From: Bidens hawaiensis
Taxonomy: Eukaryota > Streptophyta > Magnoliopsida > Asterales > Asteraceae
Direction of reading: 5' to 3'
DNA: 64,000 bases
NCBI GenBank assembly: GCA_021521415.1
Contig: JAIQDT010000226.1
Location: 186,001-250,000 of the forward strand
The notes below the pieces were generated by a model that saw only the letters and a program-made list of their open reading frames with translations, was not told the origin of the DNA and did no database searches. This document shows, in pieces, positions 32,185 to 43,407 of this stretch (its first letter is position 1; each line of letters starts with the position of its first letter). Made by a program: the position numbers and the translations under genes.

Positions 32185-34832
32185 TTAAAATCTGGGGACC
32201 CAGGACCTATTGGTCATGGGTCGATACATCCCGTACCTTGGCTGTCCAACGTTTGTATCAGAATAATTTCTGTAAGTCCTAAAAGGATACCTTCTTGGAG
32301 ATTGACTATGAGGCCATCCAAACCTTCGTGGATTAAATGAATTATTACTTAAGGTTTGGTTGTTAGCAGTGAAAAACTGAGATCTTTTTCTTTGGAAACC
32401 TGAATTAGTCCAATTTCTGAACTTTGATGAGTTTTCAGTTTTACCACTATTGTAGTTACTGTTAGTTCTGTTTTCAGTTTTTGAAGGCCTCACCCCTCTG
32501 AATCTCTGCTTCAGAGGGCAATCAGCAATTAGGTGTCCTAATTGATTACATCTGAAACAACTCCTGTGTTCAACTTTCTTTTCAATAGTTGTTTTAGATG
32601 ATGAGGCTGCATTACTGCCCGTTTGTCTCACATATGGTGGGACATACGGGTTTAGTGGAGATTTCTATTCAGTTGTTTTATGTTTCTCTCCACTTTTTGG
32701 TAACACTGCCTTTTCTTTTTTCTCACTCGACTCGGATGACTTATCCGAGTTTGATGAGACAGGACTAGGAACAGAAATCTTCACATTAGACACAGGCTTA
32801 CTCGTTTCGCCATTACTAACTTCTGGATCTTTAATAGTTACCTTAACCGTAACTGTCTGACTATAATCAACATCAACAGATTTCTGATTACTAGGATCAT
32901 AAGTGTAATTATGATTGTACGGTGGTGGAACTTCATGATAACCAACTTCTCCCCTTTTAACTGGGGAACCTTGATCACTAACGAGGTGATCAAGTATAGC
33001 GGTGGAATTTCTGAATTTCTCAAGTTTCCTGTTTAGTTCCACCACTTTCACCGGTGATCAGCTATCTGTTTATCCCTTTCAGCTATTAGTTTGGTTTTCT
33101 CTTCTAACACTTCATAGCTAAGACCAATTACTTGAATTTTTTCAGCTAGATTTGCTTTTAGACTCCTAATATCTTTTTCACTAGCTTTTATTTTTACCTT
33201 GTAACTATTTTCTCTAGCTTTAGTGAAATGATGATCTTCTTTTAAGGTTTTAAATTGAGCATCCAAACTAACATACTGATCAGTTATAGTTGTCAATTGT
33301 TCAGACAGATTATCACACTTAGTACAAGGGAGTTTGGTACTTACCTCGGTGAGCTGGTCTTTCACATCTGCCATGTAAGCTTCATTTTGAGCTTCTGCCA
33401 TGTAAGCTTCACTTTCGCCAGTCACTTTCTCAGTATCTGCAGTTTCGATGTTCGCCACATTGGCCTGTTCGAAGACTTCTTCAACATGCAGATTCCAGTT
33501 ATACTACCCATTCTGTCTGGATATCATGGCTCTATTATCATTACCACCCCCACTCTGTTGTGTAGACCTGTTTTAACTGCGTTCTACACGTTCATTTGTG
33601 CACTCCTTCGCAAAATGGCCATTCTGTTGACAGTTGTAACACCTGACCTTCGACTTATCGAAACCCGGTCTCTCACCAACAAACTTCCTACCTGTCTTCT
33701 TCATAAACCTCTTAACCCTTCTCACAATCATCGCCATCTGCCACTGCAGATCCATCTCTTCCAGATCATCAGCATCGATCTGATCATAATCTTCATCCAA
33801 TGTTGCAGGATCAACAATCTTACCCTGAATGTAATTTTCATATGAAGCAATGAAAGATGCATAGAGAGCAAACTGCTGTTCAGCAGATTTAACACTCATT
33901 GGCATCTTCGAGTAGTTGTTGTTTGAAACACCTGGGGAAAAACTTCCCTTGGTCGCTTGAGGTTTAGAAGCATTTGATCCTCCAGCTACAAAGCACACAT
34001 CACCATTCATGTTGAGAGATACATGACCTTCATGTGTTGAGTTAGCACCCAACTCTCCCTTTGAGTAGTAAGCAGACGAATCAGACTTCGAACTTGAACT
34101 TGAGTTAACCTTTGCACCATACATTCCTGGATCTTGAACCTGATCAGTAGGTGTCTCTTTTCGAACCATGTTTAGTTCAAAAGTTCGTAGCTTGTTAACT
34201 GTTGTTTCCAGGTCATAGTCGACAAAGTCTTTGTCTTCTCTCATCAACACAGTGTACATTTCCCATTTCGGTGGGAGAGCATCAAGAAGCTTTTCAACAA
34301 ATTCATCTTCTTTGTAAGTAATGGAGTAGTTGTTGAGTTCGGTCATCAGATGATAATATCTAGTAATGATATCATCAAGTGATTCATTCTTCAAGTACTT
34401 GAATACCGAGAATTGGGTTTTAAGTAGTTTAATCTTTGAAGCATGAATTCCCACATTACCCTCAAAACGGTTTTCAAGTGCTTCCCAAAGCTCTCTAGCA
34501 GTTTTATACTTTCTGAAGGTGTGAAGAATCTCTTGTGGAAGAGCCATAGTAATCGCTGCATGAGCTTTGCTCTCAGCCTCATACATTTTCTTTTCTTCTT
34601 CTTCCATCTCTTTGTATTTCTTGATCTGATCACGACCCTCATACTCAGCAGTTGGTGGAATGTACCCATCTTGAATGCACACCCACATTTTAGTATCTTG
34701 GTACTTGACATATTGTTCAAACCTATCCTTCCACGCAACATAATAGGTTTTCTTAAGCATCTTCGGTGCCTTTGTAGCTGAACCCGCTTCCACTTTCATC
34801 TTCACCAGTTCCGTAATATTTATTGAAGTCAT
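32185..34832 (-). pseudogene. gag of C
   Basis: Long gag. The capsid part, 33573-34832 (419 aa, [13 protein letters not shown] start), shows [44 protein letters not shown] and [14 protein letters not shown], and ends in a good zinc knuckle [14 protein letters not shown]. In-frame stops then occur at about 33573 and 33505, both of which look like CAA or CAG to TAA or TAG changes. A coiled coil follows (33048-33458). A frame change near 33050 and one more stop (near 32664) precede a second knuckle, CFRCNQLGHLIADC, at about 32530-32570. These defects exist although the LTRs are nearly identical, so the copied parent was probably already damaged. Confidence 0.85.
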
Positions 34833-34890
34833 CTTTCACGAAACACAAAGAAACCCGAAAAAATAAAAATTTTAATTTTAACAGTACTGT

Positions 34891-35160
34891 AGGCGAAGTT
34901 GGGGATAACTTCGCATAAGTCTGAACTTCGCTGATTATGAACTTCGCTTCCTTTTTAAATTCTCCTGATTCGGCGAAGTTGTAGATAACTTCGCTTTAGG
35001 TAAGCGAACTTGTGAGGTAGGCGAAGTTGTGGGTAAGTTCGCTTGAGATAAGCGAACTTGAGAAGGTAGGCGAAGTTGTGGATAACTTCGCTTAACCTTA
35101 TATCTTCGCCGAAACCCTACGAACAGTGACGGCAACTTCGCCTGATGAACACGAAGTTTT
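34891..35160 (-). repeat. AACTTCGC / GCGAAGTT array in the C leader
   Basis: At least ten copies of the 8-mer GCGAAGTT or its reverse complement, or GCGAACTT, in about 270 bp between the primer site and the gag start. Neighbouring inverted copies form hairpins with 8-10-bp arms and 6-nt loops such as GGGGAT or GTAGAT. The same motif builds the LTR palindromes. Confidence 0.8.
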
Positions 35161-35328
35161 TGCAGGTTTGATTTCTGGATTTTACGAGGTTTGTGAAGGT
35201 GTAATGGGTTGTTTATGATGGTAGGAGGTGAGTATAACACAAAAACTCGATAAACACGTCCCGCGAATAGTCGAACGGAACGATTTCTACACCCGCGTGA
35301 TAATCCCGAACCACACAATCGAGCAAAA

Positions 35329-35340
35329 GCTCTGATACCA
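35329..35340 (-). other. Primer binding site of C
   Basis: TGGTATCAGAGC in element orientation, a perfect iMet complement, two bases from the LTR end. Confidence 0.95.
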
Positions 35341-35342
35341 AT

Positions 35343-35767
35343 TGTAGGTTCCCAGCCGGATCTACACGAGATATCTCGTTCTAAGTAGGTGCGGAATCCC
35401 TACGTAAGACGTTACGAGCGTAGAAGACGATACGAGTTAACACGATCGAACACACGTTACAATAAACAAATACTCGTTATATTGCAACCTTAAACACGTG
35501 ATATCAATCACTGATTACAGGACTCGTAAACACGTAAACTAATAAACTGACTGAATTAATTAAAAACATAAGCCGTAACTTATGTTTATATAATCACGAC
35601 AACTTCGCCTGGCATGTTCAGGCGAAGTTGTCGCTAACTTCGCTTAGTTCACAAGTTCGCCTGTATCAGCGAACTTGTGAGCTAACTTCGCTTACATACA
35701 AAAACACAAATCTAACAAACTCGATTACAGACACTTGACACTGAACTACTGACATCATGCACCAACA
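35343..35767 (-). repeat. 5' LTR of C
   Basis: 425 bp, element ends TGTTGGTGCATGATG and GGGAACCTACA. TATA box at 35585-35593 and hairpins at 35597-35633 and about 35645-35682. Confidence 0.96.
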
Positions 35768-35772
35768 TCTAA
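35768..35772. repeat. Target site duplication of C (TCTAA)
   Basis: TCTAA here and at 28642-28646 flank the LTRs exactly. Removing C plus one copy restores a single reading frame between accessory-ORF pieces of A' (36486-36716 and 28346-28618). Confidence 0.93.
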
Positions 35773-37060
35773 TCCTCAAGTTCTTTGTCAGTCAAGAATC
35801 TTGATAACATCTCCCTCTGAATCTATCCTTCAACTATCTCATCATGCCATCTGGCTGATTTTTCAGCACCTTCATCTATCATTAAGACTTCATCAATGGA
35901 TTTGACTTTATTAGGCTCCAAAGGCTGTAATGATCTTTTGATTCAGACACAAGACTTACCTTTCATTCTACTTCATTCCTCATCAACAGTCACAGGCCTT
36001 GATGGACCAATTTCCCTCACCATGGTTGGTTCATTGGGAAAGTTATCGATTTAAGCAAATAGGTCCTCCATCTCTTTATCAACATTATCATCTTTTTTAA
36101 TCAGAGGTCACATCATCATTATTTTCGTCAATTAACACAATTTCCTCAGTTTCAACACCTTCTTCTATGATTACATCAGTCTGAGGTTCAATAGCTATAG
36201 CATCATTTGCTATGGCTTCAGTTAAAATATTTTCAATTTCCTTTTCAGACACATTCTCATTAGCCTCAACCTTTTTCTCAATCACCTTCTCCACCTCTTT
36301 TTCAATCATCTCATCATTTACATCATAGTCCTGCTCACCCCCATCAAATTCATCACCCTCATATCCATCTTGATCATTCCTCTCCTCATAAATCTCATCA
36401 TCACTACTTTCATACATGTCACGTAAATTTTTCAAAGTATCCTCCCTCACATCAGAATTATCCTCCTCCATAATATCATCCCTTATTACATTGACCACAG
36501 ATGGATTCTTCCCCTGTTTTGGTACAGTTGAGGTCTTCTCAACCTCAGTTTCCAGATTTTGAATCCTTTTTGTGCATGTGGCAACAAGGATTCCAATTCA
36601 TCGCTCCACTTCCTCAAATCCTCATTATTTCTTCTTAAATCAACATTTTCGACCAAAACATCCAAGTGTCTTTCGAAAAGATATGTACCAGGGGAATGGG
36701 AACTTGCAGGTGTCAATGGTAAAGAGTCTGGGATGTTGGTTTGGGGTTGGATAGGTTCATGGGGTGGGCTTTCAAAGATATTTGTACTTGTAGAGGGTAA
36801 TGTGTTTGGGTTTAGGAGTAAAGGTAAAGGTGTGTAAGTGTGGATAATTTCAAAGGTTGGTATGTGGGGTTGGTCAGTGTTGTGTGATTGGGTTGGGGAT
36901 TGGTATGGTGTATTTGGCTGGTTTATTAGGTGGGCTGGGACAAGTCCAGGAATATATGGTTCATAGATAGGCTGGTCTTGGGTTTGGATTAAGGGTTGGT
37001 TTTAGATTTGGGTTTGAGGTGGGCTTTGGGTTTGTGGTTGGACTGAGTGTATGGTTACAA
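35773..37060 (-). pseudogene. Accessory ORF of A', N-terminal part
   Basis: Upstream half of the A' accessory ORF. From about 37060 down to 36720 the minus frame is Pro, Gln and Asn rich (HSVQPQTQSPPQTQI, then PYIPGLVP) with one TAA at about 37002. At 36486-36716 it becomes helical and charged (LVENVDLRRNNEDLRKWSDE). After a frameshift, 36097-36498 is strongly acidic (YESSDDEIYEERNDQDGYEG) with coiled-coil character. No known domain. The right end meets the gag remnant of element E near 37060, so the true start, the post-pol region and pol of A' are missing. Confidence 0.55.
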
Positions 37061-38150
37061 GTACAAACTTTCTTAGACGCACAATCCAGTCAAAACAAAC
37101 AGGGCCATCGACCAAATCGTTGGTGGAGACCTGGGATCCAAATAACCTAACGAAGCATTTGAAGTCTTGGAGAAAGCCGCAAAGAAAAGTTTCTCTTACA
37201 ACCCACCAAGATCTACACCTACCCATAGAGGAATACACCACGTTGACTCCAACACTCTTGTCACAGCACAGCTTGAAGCCATTTCTAAAAAAATCGAACA
37301 ACTTCAAGCCGAGTTATTAAAAACCAAGATCACCTGTGACATCTCTGGAGGAACCCATAAGACGAGTGGCTGCAAACAAGTCATTATGGCCATGGAAGAA
37401 GTTGACTTCATCGACCGTCAAAACAACTCTTTCATCAACAACTATAATCCAGGTTGGAGAAACCACCTGAATTTCAGTTGGAAAGACGGAGGTAATACTC
37501 AATCCCTACCCGGATTCGAAAAGAGGCCGATGAATCAATCCTTCCAGCCTAAACCTCGATTTCAAGATCAAAGTTCTAGTAGCCATCAAAATCCGAGCTA
37601 CTCCAGAATTGAAGAAATGTTGATCCAAATCATGACCAAGACAAATGAAGCAGAGAAGAAGGCCGACTCAAGAGCTGTTGATATCAGCGGAGTATTGTTA
37701 AAACATGAAGCTGACCTCAAAAGTCAACAAGCATCATTGCGGTATCTAGAAACTCAGATCGAACAGATTGCCCGACAATTGTCAGAAAGACCACCCGACG
37801 CTCTTACAGGCAACACTATAACAAACCCAAATGCAGCAGCCAACGTTGTTACATTAAGAAGTAGCACAACCACTGTTGCCTCACCAACTTCAGAACCAGT
37901 TATGGAGAAGGAATCCCCTTATAAAGCGCTGGAAATACTGATCCCAACGGGCACCATACAACCCAAGGAGTCAGTCCGAACTTATATTCAAGCTAAGTAC
38001 GGGAAGTTTTTAGAACACTTCAAACAACTCCACATCAACATCCCTTTCATCGGAGCCATCGCTAAAATGCCAAAATATGCCAAGTTTCTCAAAGAAGTGC
38101 TGACAAAGAATGCTCAGCTATCCTCCAAAGCAAGCTGTCACCGAAAATGA
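37060..38150 (+). pseudogene. Athila-like gag of E, N-terminally truncated
   Basis: Only the C-terminal half of gag remains. The frame reads NRAIDQIVGGDLGSK, a TAA stop at 37143, then PNEAFEVLEKAAKKSFSYN. A helical part (QLEAISKKIEQLQAELL) follows, then the C-terminal region SYSRIEEMLIQIMTK and YLETQIEQIARQLSERP that precedes the protease in Athila polyproteins. A Cys pair with ITCDISGGTHKTSGC at about 37326-37370 is a weak zinc-knuckle remnant. Confidence 0.8.
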
Positions 38151-38638
38151 CCGATCCAGGGAGTTTTACTATCCCTTGTCTCATAGGAAATTTGTCTGTT
38201 AGCAATGCCTTAGCTGACCTAGGAGCTAGTATTAATTTAATGCCTTATGCGGATTTTGCAAAACTTGGGATAGGAGAACCAAAGCCCACATGCATGAGCA
38301 TTCAGTTAGCTGCCCGATCCGTTAAATATCCTCGGGGCATTGTTGAAAACATTCTTGTCAAAATTGACAAGTTTGTTTTCCCAATAGATTTTGTAATTAT
38401 AGATATGGAAGAAGACAAAAGTGTACCTCTGATTTTAGGAAGACCCTTTTTAGCCACCGCAAAGGCTATTATTGATGTTTGCACGGGCAAACTCACTCTC
38501 AAGGTCAATGACAAAACAATCACTTTTGACATAGGAAAATCTATGCAATATCCGCAACATCACGATGACACATTATACTGTGTTGACATCATCGATTCTA
38601 TCGTGAGTTGCTATGTGCGGAAATCTTCCCTTAATTAG
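38147..38638 (+). pseudogene. Retropepsin of E
   Basis: 163-residue open frame overlapping the gag end by 4 bases in another frame. FTIPCLIGNLSVSNALADLG is followed by ASINLMPYADF, containing the Athila active site DLGAS. Flap and core follow with SVKYPRGIVENILVKID, then FVIIDMEED and PLILGRPFLATAKAIIDV. Processing of the polyprotein would be its role. Confidence 0.86.
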
Positions 38639-40290
38639 AAACACAAATCTTAACTGACACTATTACCAAACCTATTTTAGAAAACGATAATCTCAATACT
38701 GAAGAATCAGAAGTAGTATATGAGATCACTGAATGCAATGAAAAATCAAAACCATCAATCGAAGAACCTCCAGCCTTAGAGTTAAAAGAACTACCAAACC
38801 ATCTCGAATATGCCTTTCTAGAAAAAGATTCTCAACTCCCAGTTATTATTTCATCTCACCTTTCTAAACAAGAGAAAGACGAACTTCTTAAGGTTCTTAA
38901 GAGCCATAGGAAGGCTATCGCATGGAAGATCATGGATATCAAGGGATCAGTCCCATCTTTTGTACTCACAAAATTCTCATGGAGGAAGAATACAAACCCA
39001 TGGTCCAACATCAAAGACATCTCAATCCCAAAATGCAAGATGTGGTGAAGAAGGAAGTAATCAAACTACTTGATGCGGATTAATCTACCCAATTTCATAT
39101 TCACCTTGGGTCAGTCCAGTTCAAGTAGTACCCAAGAAGGGAGGAATGATAGTTGTAATGAACGAGAAGGACGAACTAATATCAATGAGGACCATTACAG
39201 GCTGGCAAGTTTGCATTGACTGCCGGAAGCTTAATGACGCCACAAGAAAAGATCACTTTCCACTTCCTTTTATCAACCAAATGCTTGAGCGATTATCTAG
39301 AAAAATGTTCTACTGTTTTCTTAATGGATTCTCCGGATACTTTCAAATTTCCATCGCTCTTGAGGATCAGGAGAAAACCACCTTTACATGTCCGTATGGA
39401 ACCTTCGCCTACCGAAGAATGCCATTTGGGTTATGTAATGCTCCAACCACCTTCCAACGTTACATGGTTGCCATCTTTCATGAAATGATTGAACACTCTA
39501 CGGAAGTCTTCATGGACGACTTCTCAGTCTTTGGAGATTCCTTCGATCATGGTTTAAACAACCTCGACAAAATGATAACCAGATGTGAGGAAGTAAATCT
39601 AGTGCTCAACTGGGAAAAATGCCACTTTATGGTCAAGGAAGGCATTGTTCCCGGTCACAAGATTTATCAAGACGGACTAGAAGTTGATAAAGCCAAAATA
39701 GAAACCATATACAAACTTCCACCACCAATTTCAGTCAGAGCCATTAGAAGTTTTCTAGGTCACGCAGGCTTCTACCGCTGCTTCATAAAAGACTTCTCCA
39801 AAATTGCTAGACCTATGACCAAACTTCTGGAAAAAGACGCACCATTCGTCTTCTTTGAGGAATGTGTTGAATCATTCAACATATTAAAAGACAAACTTGT
39901 CAACGCACCAATCATGACTACACCCGATTGGACCCTTCCATTGGAGATCATGTGCGATGCAAGTGACTTTGCAGTTGGAGCCATACTCAGACAACGCAAA
40001 GAAAAACACTTTCACCCAATTTACTATGCTAGTAAAACTCTTAATGATGCACAAGAAAATTACACCACAACAGAATAAGAGTTGCTAGCATTAGTTTTTG
40101 CCTTTGAAAAGTTTAGATCCTACCTAATTCTTTCCAAAACCATTGTCTACACCGATCATGCCGCAATAAGTTACCTCTTCAACAAGCAAGATGCCAAACC
40201 CAAACTTATCCGATGGATCCTACTACTCCAAGAATTCGACATAGAAGTCAAAGACAAAAAAGGGAGCAGAGAATGTCGCCGCAGACCACC
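38639..40290 (+). pseudogene. Reverse transcriptase and RNase H of E
   Basis: RT region with VQVVPKKGGMIVV, GWQVCIDCRKLNDATRKDH, PLPFINQMLERL, then FLNGFSGYFQI. The first catalytic Asp, normally in LDGFSG, is Asn here (GAT to AAT). TTFTCPYGTFAYRRMPFGL, then FMDDFSVFGDSFD keep the second catalytic pair in the Athila FMDD form. RNase H starts with LPLEIMCDASDFAVGAIL and continues past a stop at 40076 with [16 protein letters not shown] and [12 protein letters not shown] stop near 39079 and frame changes at 38900-39050 precede RT. Confidence 0.88.
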
Positions 40291-41640
40291 TCTCATGTTT
40301 AGAATCCCAGCTTCAGAAGAATTTCACAAGAAAATTATCAACGATAATTTCCCACATGAAATTCTCATGCGTATTCAAGCGGTCATAGAGGAGAAAGACG
40401 AAAGTCCTTGGTTTGCCGACTTCGCAAACTATCTGGCTTGTAGATTCCTAAGAAAAGAACTAACTCATCAACAACGGAAGAAATTCTTCTCCGACCTTAA
40501 GTTCTACTTCTGGGAAGATCCATACTTGTTTAGGATAGGGTCCGATCAGGTTATTCGTAGGTGTGTATCAAGAAAGGAAGCCTTAGATATTCTCAAACAC
40601 TGTCATGAAGGACCAACTGGTGGACACCACAGTACCACCACCACGGTTAGAAAAGTGTTTGATGCAGGATTCTTCTGGCCCACCATATATAATGACACAC
40701 ATGCTTTGATCCAAGCATGTGATGCTTGTCAAAGAGTCGGGAACATCTCAGCCAAGAATGAGATGGCTCAAAAAGGAATTCAATTTTGTGAGGTCTTTGA
40801 CGTATGGGGAATAGATTTCATGGGCGCTTTTCCTAACTCATCCGGAAATAAATACATCCTAGTAGCAGTTGACTACGTGTCTAAATGGGTAGAAGCTCAA
40901 GCTCTTCCCACTAATGATGCTAGGGTTGTAGTAAGATTTCTGAAAAAGTTATTTTCACGATTCGGTACTCCGAAAGCCTAATCAGCGACAGGGGTACCCA
41001 CTTCTTTAACACTCTGATGGACAAAGTCTTAGCACGATATGGGGTTCACCACCGACTGGCAACACCATATCACCCTCAGACTAGTGGGCAAGTAGAAGTC
41101 TCGAATCAAGGAATTAAAAGGATTTTAGAAAGAACTATAGGAATGAATCGCAAAAATTGGGCAGAAAAGTTAGATGACGCTTGTGGGCCCTCAGGACGGC
41201 TTACAAACCCCCATAGGAACAACACTATTCAAACTAGTTTATGGGAAGGCATGTCATATACCCGTAGAACTAAAACACAAAGCGTATTGGGCTCTGAGAG
41301 CAGGGAATTTTGATCTAATGCCCGCCGGTAAAAACTGAGAAGATCAAATACACGAGCTCGAAGAACTAAGAGCACTGACAAGTGAAAATTCCTAGTCATA
41401 AAAAGAAAAGACTAAACGTTTACACGCCCATTTAAAAAAGAAACAAAAAAATTTCAAGTTGGCGACCGTGTACTGTTATATAACACACGTTTACGTTTTT
41501 TCCCAGGAAAATTGAAATCTCGTTGGACAGGTCCACACATAGTTGAATCAGTTTTTGATTATGGGGCAGTTGAGATTTCAAATTCTAACGGCCACAAGTT
41601 CGAAGTTAATGGACATCGATTAAAACCATAGATCGATGGT
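40291..41640 (+). pseudogene. Integrase of E
   Basis: Zinc-binding HHCC region ([20 protein letters not shown] and CDACQRVG, 40597-40740), core with [11 protein letters not shown] (first Asp), a stop at 40979 in front of SDRGTHFFN (second Asp), then HPQTSGQVEVSNQGIKR with the Glu. After 41313 the frame is broken, but the C-terminal domain is readable at 41450-41630 as [19 protein letters not shown] and [15 protein letters not shown], ending at HRLKP. Confidence 0.86.
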
Positions 41641-42278
41641 CCATTCGAAGATGTTTCGGAGGTACTAATCCTCCACCAAAACCGATGAACATATTGGAAG
41701 TAGGTTCTGGCCAAGACCCAGATTAAACTAGCCATTGTAAATAGAATTAAAAATAAAAATAAATATATAATAATTTTGATTTGGATGTTCGTTGGTTGTT
41801 TGCAGTTTTATTACTCACGTACACTACATGAAAACGGACGAAAAACATGGGACGCTCTGTCGAAATTTCATTAGTCCGTAGGGAAGTTCCTTTCCATTTT
41901 ACCCTCTATACTTCATATGAATCTTATTATTAATCTTTTTATGCATCTTTTCACATTTAGGACAATGTGAGATTCAAGTGTGGGGAGCGGAATTACTTGA
42001 CCAATTGCTTGCTCAACTGATTATAAGATTCTCTAATAAAGACTATTTTTATAACAAAACCAAAAGAAAATCCAAGTGTTGCAAATAACCAACTAGAAAT
42101 CTATTATAACAAAAAAAAGTGAAAAGGTAAAAAAGAAGTTTTGTAATACCGAGAATAAATTTATGCAAAATATGGCGTTTATTCCCAATTCCTCCGTTAA
42201 TGTGAGATAAACCTCATGCCATATAAATATTTTTTTCGGAAGCTTTGAGTGAGTCATATGTTTCGTGTGATATAGAAC
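41641..42278 (+). other. Non-coding spacer of E with an internal purine tract
   Basis: No coding content seen. At 41959-41987 stands AGGACAATGTGAGATTCAAG followed by TGTGGGGAG, nearly the same as the terminal tract at 43381-43407. Confidence 0.6.
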
Positions 42279-42746
42279 TTGTCGCAACTAATCATTTCAA
42301 GACCACACGAAGCGTTGTATAAGAAAGAAGGTAATCTTATCACAATTCCCTCAAACCATTCTTCAAATCACAAAACCAAAAAACCTTATCCGAAAAACCT
42401 TACCACTTTATCCATCTCACCAGTAAAATACAACACTGGTCTTTTACCGGCAGACCCTAAAGAACTGGAAAAGCAGTCTTTTGATTTCAAATTCTTTGGC
42501 TGCATACATTTCGCAAAAACTAGGTTACCACCAGAAGTTAGGGAAAGAATCTTTCTCTTTAGCAATGAGGTGAAGAAAAAGTGGCGCCAAGACGAACAAA
42601 GGCCACCATTTTGTGGAGTTTCCAAAAGCGCAATGAAAAGAAGAGCAAAAATATATGAACGATTCTTAGGATACGGAAATGGTCCCACGAAGGAAGATGT
42701 AGAAAAAGTTAAACTTGGTCTCACGAGCAAAAATATACCGAACTAA
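42279..42746 (+). CDS. Small extra ORF of E (155 aa, unknown)
   Basis: Open frame downstream of integrase, in the position where Athila elements may carry an envelope-like ORF. The protein is basic (KKWRQDEQR, KSAMKRRAKIYERF) with a FDFKFFGCIHFAKTRLPP block. I see no signal peptide or membrane helix, so I do not call it envelope. It lies between the two AAGTGTGGGGA tracts. It may be a truncated remnant. Confidence 0.4.
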   Translation: MSQLIISRPHEALYKKEGNLITIPSNHSSNHKTKKPYPKNLTTLSISPVKYNTGLLPADPKELEKQSFDFKFFGCIHFAKTRLPPEVRERIFLFSNEVKKKWRQDEQRPPFCGVSKSAMKRRAKIYERFLGYGNGPTKEDVEKVKLGLTSKNIPN

Positions 42747-43380
42747 TGAGGGTGGGGGCTATTAGGCTCAAAGCTGAACGATCCATTAGAGTTGGGAGTT
42801 ATGTTCAGAGCAGGATTGAGGAAAAACTTATCCACATCCCCGACAAAACTGTTCTTGATGATCTGACCTTAAAAGAGTCACTAGTTAAAAAAAATAGCAA
42901 TCAGGAGAAAGGAGCTAACAGTTGAAGACATCTTAAGACTCCTGACAATCAGCAAAAGTTGTATTTACCATCCTCATTAACCTAAACCATTGAACCACCA
43001 CAAAATACCAAATCCCTACTCACACAAAACCAACCCATATTACCTTCTAATCTATGCAACCCTCCACAAAGATGGATATTTGAAATTGCTACAAGCTTAT
43101 TTTGCACAGGTTGCATTTTGACTAAGAGTGTTCACATACATACATCACAGGAATGACCAGATATAAAACCGAGTGTGAGTGAACATTGTGAGAACGTGAC
43201 GTTCTGCATAAACGGAAGCTCATAAAAACAAAATCACATTTTTATATATCACTACATATATTCTTATGATTTAAGGTTGGTTATTTTGTTCCCATTTTCT
43301 TGGAACTCTTTTGGGGATGTTTAAGCTCTGGTCCTAACTTGATATTTGTAGAGAATATATATATATAAGTAGCTTGCTGG
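42747..43380 (+). other. Non-coding 3' region of E
   Basis: AT-rich, no ORF of note, nothing recognised apart from the run into the purine tract. Confidence 0.6.
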
Positions 43381-43407
43381 AGGACAAGCAAGGTTCAAGT
43401 GTGGGGA
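43381..43407 (+). other. Polypurine tract of E
   Basis: AGGACAAGCAAGGTTCAAG then TGTGGGGA, directly before the LTR start TGTTTGATG at 43408. Confidence 0.8.

Larger units (their letters stand above)
28647..35767 (-). mobile_element. Young non-autonomous Copia element C
   Basis: 7121 bp with 425-bp LTRs at both ends that differ at 2 positions, a perfect TCTAA duplication (28642-28646 and 35768-35772), a perfect 12-nt iMet primer site and a classic purine tract. Internal order in element orientation: leader, gag, protease, start of GAG-pre-integrase, then an abrupt jump to the post-pol hairpin region and an accessory ORF. Integrase, RT and RNase H are absent. Given the near-identical LTRs it moved recently and must have used enzymes from another copy. 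Confidence 0.95.

Noticed and set aside
33255..33845. 196-aa plus-strand ORF
   Set aside because: Antisense shadow of the C gag, which has clear capsid and knuckle motifs on the minus strand.
34935..35318. 127-aa minus-strand ORF in the C leader
   Set aside because: It overlaps the primer site side and the AACTTCGC array; the apparent repeats in the protein come from that array and no gag similarity is visible.
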